A DNA stretch of 7,359 nucleotides from Actinomycetes bacterium (GTDB lineage: Bacteria > Actinomycetota > Actinomycetes > Actinomycetales > Cellulomonadaceae). The stretch lies in the NCBI GenBank assembly GCA_023430425.1, contig JAEZAR010000276.1:1-7359 (forward strand), given 5' to 3'. The notes under the pieces were generated by a model. The model was given only the letters and a program-made list of their open reading frames with translations. It was not told the origin of the DNA and did no database searches. Position numbers and translations under genes: made by a program. Positions 5,322-7,359 of the stretch are shown here, in pieces (the first letter of the stretch is position 1; every line of letters starts with the position of its first letter).

Positions 5322-7175
5322 TCAGCCGAGGCGCTCGCGCAGCTCGGCCAGCTCGCGGCGGAGCGCCCGGGGCACCCGGTCGCCGAACTGCTCGAAGAAC
5401 TCCTGCGTGAGGTCGCACTCGCGGCGCCAGGCCGCGGCGTCGACCTCGGACAGGGCCGCCACGTCCTCCGGCGGCAGGTCCAGGCCCGCCAGGTCCAGGG
5501 CGCCATCGGCGGGGACCAGCCCGACGGCGGTGTCGCGCGCCTCGGCCTCGCCGGCCACGCGACGGACCACCCACTCGAGCACGCGCGAGTTCTCCCCGAA
5601 CCCCGGCCACAGGAACCGGCCGTCCGGGCCGCGGCGGAACCAGTTGACGGAGAACAGCGCGGGCGCCCCCGTCCCGAGGCGCTCGCCCATCTCGAGCCAG
5701 TGCGCCCAGTGGTCGGCCATGTGGTACCCGCAGAACGGGAGCATCGCGAAGGGGTCGCGGCGCAGCTCGCCCACCGCCCCCTCCGCCGCGGCCGTCCGCT
5801 CGGAGGAGATCGTGGCGCCGCAGAAGACGCCGTGCGACCAGCTGCGGGCCTGCATGACCAGGGGCACGTTCGTGGCACGCCGACCGCCGAACAGGATCGC
5901 GTCGACGGGCACGCCCGCGGGGTCGTCCCAGCCGTCCGCGATGCTCGGGCACCGCTCGGCCCGCACGGTGAACCGCGAGTTGGGGTGCGCCGCGGGGCGG
6001 CCGGCGTCGGGGGTCCAGTCCTGGCCCGTCCAGTCCACGAGGTGCTCGGGCGGGTCGTCGGTGAGGCCCTCCCACCAGACGTCGCCGTCGTCGGTGAGTG
6101 CGACGTTGGTGAACACGGTGTCCCGCGCGACCATCTCCACGGCCGTGGGGTTCGTCGTCGCCCCCGTGCCCGGCGCGACCCCGAAGAAGCCGGCCTCGGG
6201 GTTGATCGCCCGCAGCCGCCCGTCGGGGCCGGGGCGCATCCACGCGATGTCGTCGCCGATCGTCTCGGCCCGCCAGCCGGGCAGCGTCGGGGAGATCATG
6301 GCGAGGTTCGTCTTGCCGCACGCGGACGGGAACGCCGCGGCGAGGTGGAAGACACGCCCCTGCGGGGACGTGAGCCGCAGCAGCAGCATGTGCTCGGCGA
6401 GCCACCCCTCGTCGCGGCCGATCACCGACGCGATCCGCAGCGCGAAGCACTTCTTGCCCAGCAGCGCGTTGCCGCCGTAGCCCGAGCCGTAGGACCAGAT
6501 CTCGCGGGTCTCGGGGAAGTGGACGATGTACTTGGTGGCGTTGCACGGCCACGGCACGTCCGCCCGTCGGCGTCCCTCGTCGTCGACCAGGGGGGCGCCC
6601 ACCGAGTGGACCGCCGGGACGAAGTCCCCGTCCGCGCCGAGGTGGTCCAGGACCGCCTGGCCGACGCGGGTCATCAGGTGCATGCTCACCACGACGTACG
6701 GCGAGTCGGTGACCTCGACGCCGTACTGGGCGAGCGGTGAGCCGACCGGGCCCATCGAGAACGGGATCACGTACATCGTCCGTCCGCGCATGGCGCCGCG
6801 GAAGGCCCCGGCGAGCTCGGCCCGCATGTCGGCGGGGTCGCGCCAGTTGTTCGTGGGGCCGGCGTCGGCCTCGCGCTCGGAGCAGATGAACGTCCGGCTC
6901 TCCACGCGCGCGACGTCGTCCGGGTCGGAGCGGGCGAGGAAGCTCCCGGGCCGCTTGACCGGGTCCAGCCGCAGGAAGGTGCCCTGGTCGACGAGCTCGT
7001 CGCAGAGCCGTGCGTACTCCTCCGGCGACCCGTCGCACCACACGATCTCGTCGGGCTCGGTGAGCTCCGCGACCGAGGCCACCCACGCGCGCAGGCGGTC
7101 GTGCCCGGGAACACTGCCCCGGGTCGGTGGGGCCGCCTCGTCCTCGGTGGTGGGGTGGCCGTCGAGGAGCGTCAT
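5322..7175 (-). CDS. pckG: phosphoenolpyruvate carboxykinase (GTP)
   Basis: Converts oxaloacetate and GTP to PEP, CO2 and GDP in the cytosol, the first committed step of gluconeogenesis and a control point between the TCA cycle and glycolysis. At 617 aa it is the standard length of GTP-type enzymes. The P-loop with the active-site cysteine is FPSACGKTN (C286, K288). Mn ligands by alignment to the rat enzyme are K242 (GKKCFALR), H262 (EHMLL) and D309 (GDDIAWM). Also diagnostic are VARVESRTF (88-96), NWRDP (110-114), [12 protein letters not shown] (233-244) and, near the C-terminus, [23 protein letters not shown]. The ATG at 7173-7175 is chosen because AAGGGA lies 5 nt upstream on that strand; an ATG at 7271 would add 32 unconserved residues running through the promoter region. 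The protease gene follows by 60 bases. A divergent gene begins at 7291, so the 115-base gap should hold both promoters. Confidence 0.98.
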   Translation of the reverse strand: MTLLDGHPTTEDEAAPPTRGSVPGHDRLRAWVASVAELTEPDEIVWCDGSPEEYARLCDELVDQGTFLRLDPVKRPGSFLARSDPDDVARVESRTFICSEREADAGPTNNWRDPADMRAELAGAFRGAMRGRTMYVIPFSMGPVGSPLAQYGVEVTDSPYVVVSMHLMTRVGQAVLDHLGADGDFVPAVHSVGAPLVDDEGRRRADVPWPCNATKYIVHFPETREIWSYGSGYGGNALLGKKCFALRIASVIGRDEGWLAEHMLLLRLTSPQGRVFHLAAAFPSACGKTNLAMISPTLPGWRAETIGDDIAWMRPGPDGRLRAINPEAGFFGVAPGTGATTNPTAVEMVARDTVFTNVALTDDGDVWWEGLTDDPPEHLVDWTGQDWTPDAGRPAAHPNSRFTVRAERCPSIADGWDDPAGVPVDAILFGGRRATNVPLVMQARSWSHGVFCGATISSERTAAAEGAVGELRRDPFAMLPFCGYHMADHWAHWLEMGERLGTGAPALFSVNWFRRGPDGRFLWPGFGENSRVLEWVVRRVAGEAEARDTAVGLVPADGALDLAGLDLPPEDVAALSEVDAAAWRRECDLTQEFFEQFGDRVPRALRRELAELRERLG

Positions 7176-7180
7176 GTCGA

Positions 7181-7186
7181 TCCCTT
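7181..7186 (-). promoter_or_regulatory. ribosome binding site of pckG
   Basis: AAGGGA on the minus strand, 5 nt before the ATG at 7175. It supports this start over the in-frame ATG 96 bases upstream. Confidence 0.65.
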
Positions 7187-7214
7187 CGCATCGTGGGCAC
7201 GGGCTCGCCGTCCC

Positions 7215-7243
7215 ACCTTGGCCCGTGCGCGCCGGGTCTTCAA
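7215..7243 (-). promoter_or_regulatory. predicted pckG promoter
   Basis: On the minus strand, TTGAAG (7243-7238) is followed after exactly 17 bases by CAAGGT (7220-7215). This is a fair match to housekeeping -35 and -10 boxes, with A2 and T6 of the -10 kept. Transcription would start near 7208, giving a leader of about 33 bases before the ATG. Confidence 0.35.
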
Positions 7244-7248
7244 CCCGG
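7232..7248. repeat. inverted repeat enclosing the predicted pckG -35 box
   Basis: CCGGGT (7232-7237) and ACCCGG (7243-7248) flank 5 bases. The predicted -35 hexamer TTGAAG is the loop plus the first base of one arm. A dimeric regulator bound here would block or contact RNA polymerase. The arms are GC-rich, so chance is possible. Confidence 0.35.
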
Positions 7249-7278
7249 GCCGCGGTCCGGCGCGCGTCCACCGGCCGC

Positions 7279-7284
7279 TACCCT
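7279..7284 (+). promoter_or_regulatory. -10 box for a probable leaderless transcript
   Basis: TACCCT fits the actinobacterial TANNNT -10 and ends exactly 6 bases before the GTG at 7291. Transcription would therefore start at or next to the first base of the start codon. No Shine-Dalgarno motif or good -35 box is seen. Confidence 0.4.
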
Positions 7285-7290
7285 CGCGCC

Positions 7291-7359
7291 GTGGAGCCCC
7301 CGGGGGAGGCCGACGCGGGCGGCCGGACGGGCACGGCCGCGGTGGTCGCGCGGCTGCGC
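7291..7359 (+). CDS. start of an unidentified protein, 3' partial
   Basis: The frame is open from GTG 7291 to the window edge, 23 codons, reading M(V)EPPGEADAGGRTG and then TAAVVARLR. It is divergent from pckG, and the position is what one expects of a neighbouring gene. The only support is the TACCCT -10 box at leaderless spacing and GC-rich codon usage. The fragment is too short to identify a family. The ending TAAVVARLR looks like the start of a helix. Confidence 0.5.
   Translation, partial: MEPPGEADAGGRTGTAAVVARLR

Noticed and set aside
5259..6740. 493-codon plus-strand open frame opposite pckG
   Set aside because: It lies within the antisense of PEP carboxykinase, is repetitive in Arg/Ala/Gly and has no motif.
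5257..7200. 647-codon minus-strand frame in another phase of pckG
   Set aside because: Shadow of pckG; its translation is Arg/Pro/Gly-rich with no recognisable domain.
1..7359. Defence system, mobile element, CRISPR array, tRNA or biosynthetic cluster
   Set aside because: I looked for transposase or integrase motifs, spaced repeats, tRNA-like cloverleafs and toxin-antitoxin-like small pairs on both strands and saw none. Base composition is even throughout.

Overview
The window is a roughly 75% GC stretch of bacterial chromosome with strongly GC-biased third codon positions, few recognisable -35/-10 boxes and a GTP-type PEP carboxykinase. Together these point to an actinobacterium, perhaps of the Cellulomonas/Micrococcales kind; that genus-level guess rests on style only. 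I see no mobile element, tRNA, rRNA, CRISPR array or other sign of recent transfer. No gap between genes exceeds about 200 bases.

Layout. (1) Bases 1-813, + strand: a short-chain dehydrogenase/reductase cut off at its start by the window edge. (2) Bases 877-1242, - strand: a small stand-alone HATPase of the RsbW/anti-sigma type, convergent with the SDR. (3) Bases 1420-3179, + strand: a tight two-gene unit. It holds a zinc-dependent medium-chain dehydrogenase resembling glutathione-independent formaldehyde dehydrogenase, followed 11 bases later by an unrecognised 199-aa protein with a hydrophobic C-terminal segment. (4) Bases 3308-4282, + strand: an aldo/keto reductase, separated from the unit by a palindrome-rich gap. 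(5) Bases 4310-5260, - strand: an HtrA/DegP-like trypsin-fold protease with one PDZ domain but no visible signal peptide or membrane anchor. (6) Bases 5322-7175, - strand: GTP-dependent PEP carboxykinase, pckG. (7) From base 7291, + strand: the first 23 codons of an unidentified gene with a GTG start, divergent from pckG.

Function. The left half groups three oxidoreductases of three unrelated folds (SDR, MDR and AKR). This fits alcohol, aldehyde or sugar redox metabolism or detoxification, but no substrate can be read from the sequence. The HATPase between them is probably a regulator that works elsewhere in the cell. On the right, pckG is the gluconeogenic/anaplerotic enzyme converting oxaloacetate to PEP; the protease gene follows it by 60 bases on the same strand and may be co-transcribed.

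I did not find a convincing undescribed system. The best second-look items are regulatory: an 11-bp tandem repeat just upstream of the Zn-dehydrogenase, an 18-bp perfect palindrome before the aldo/keto reductase, an inverted repeat over the predicted pckG -35 box, and a likely leaderless GTG start at the right edge. The anchorless HtrA-like protease and the dehydrogenase-linked unknown protein are the most interesting gene products.
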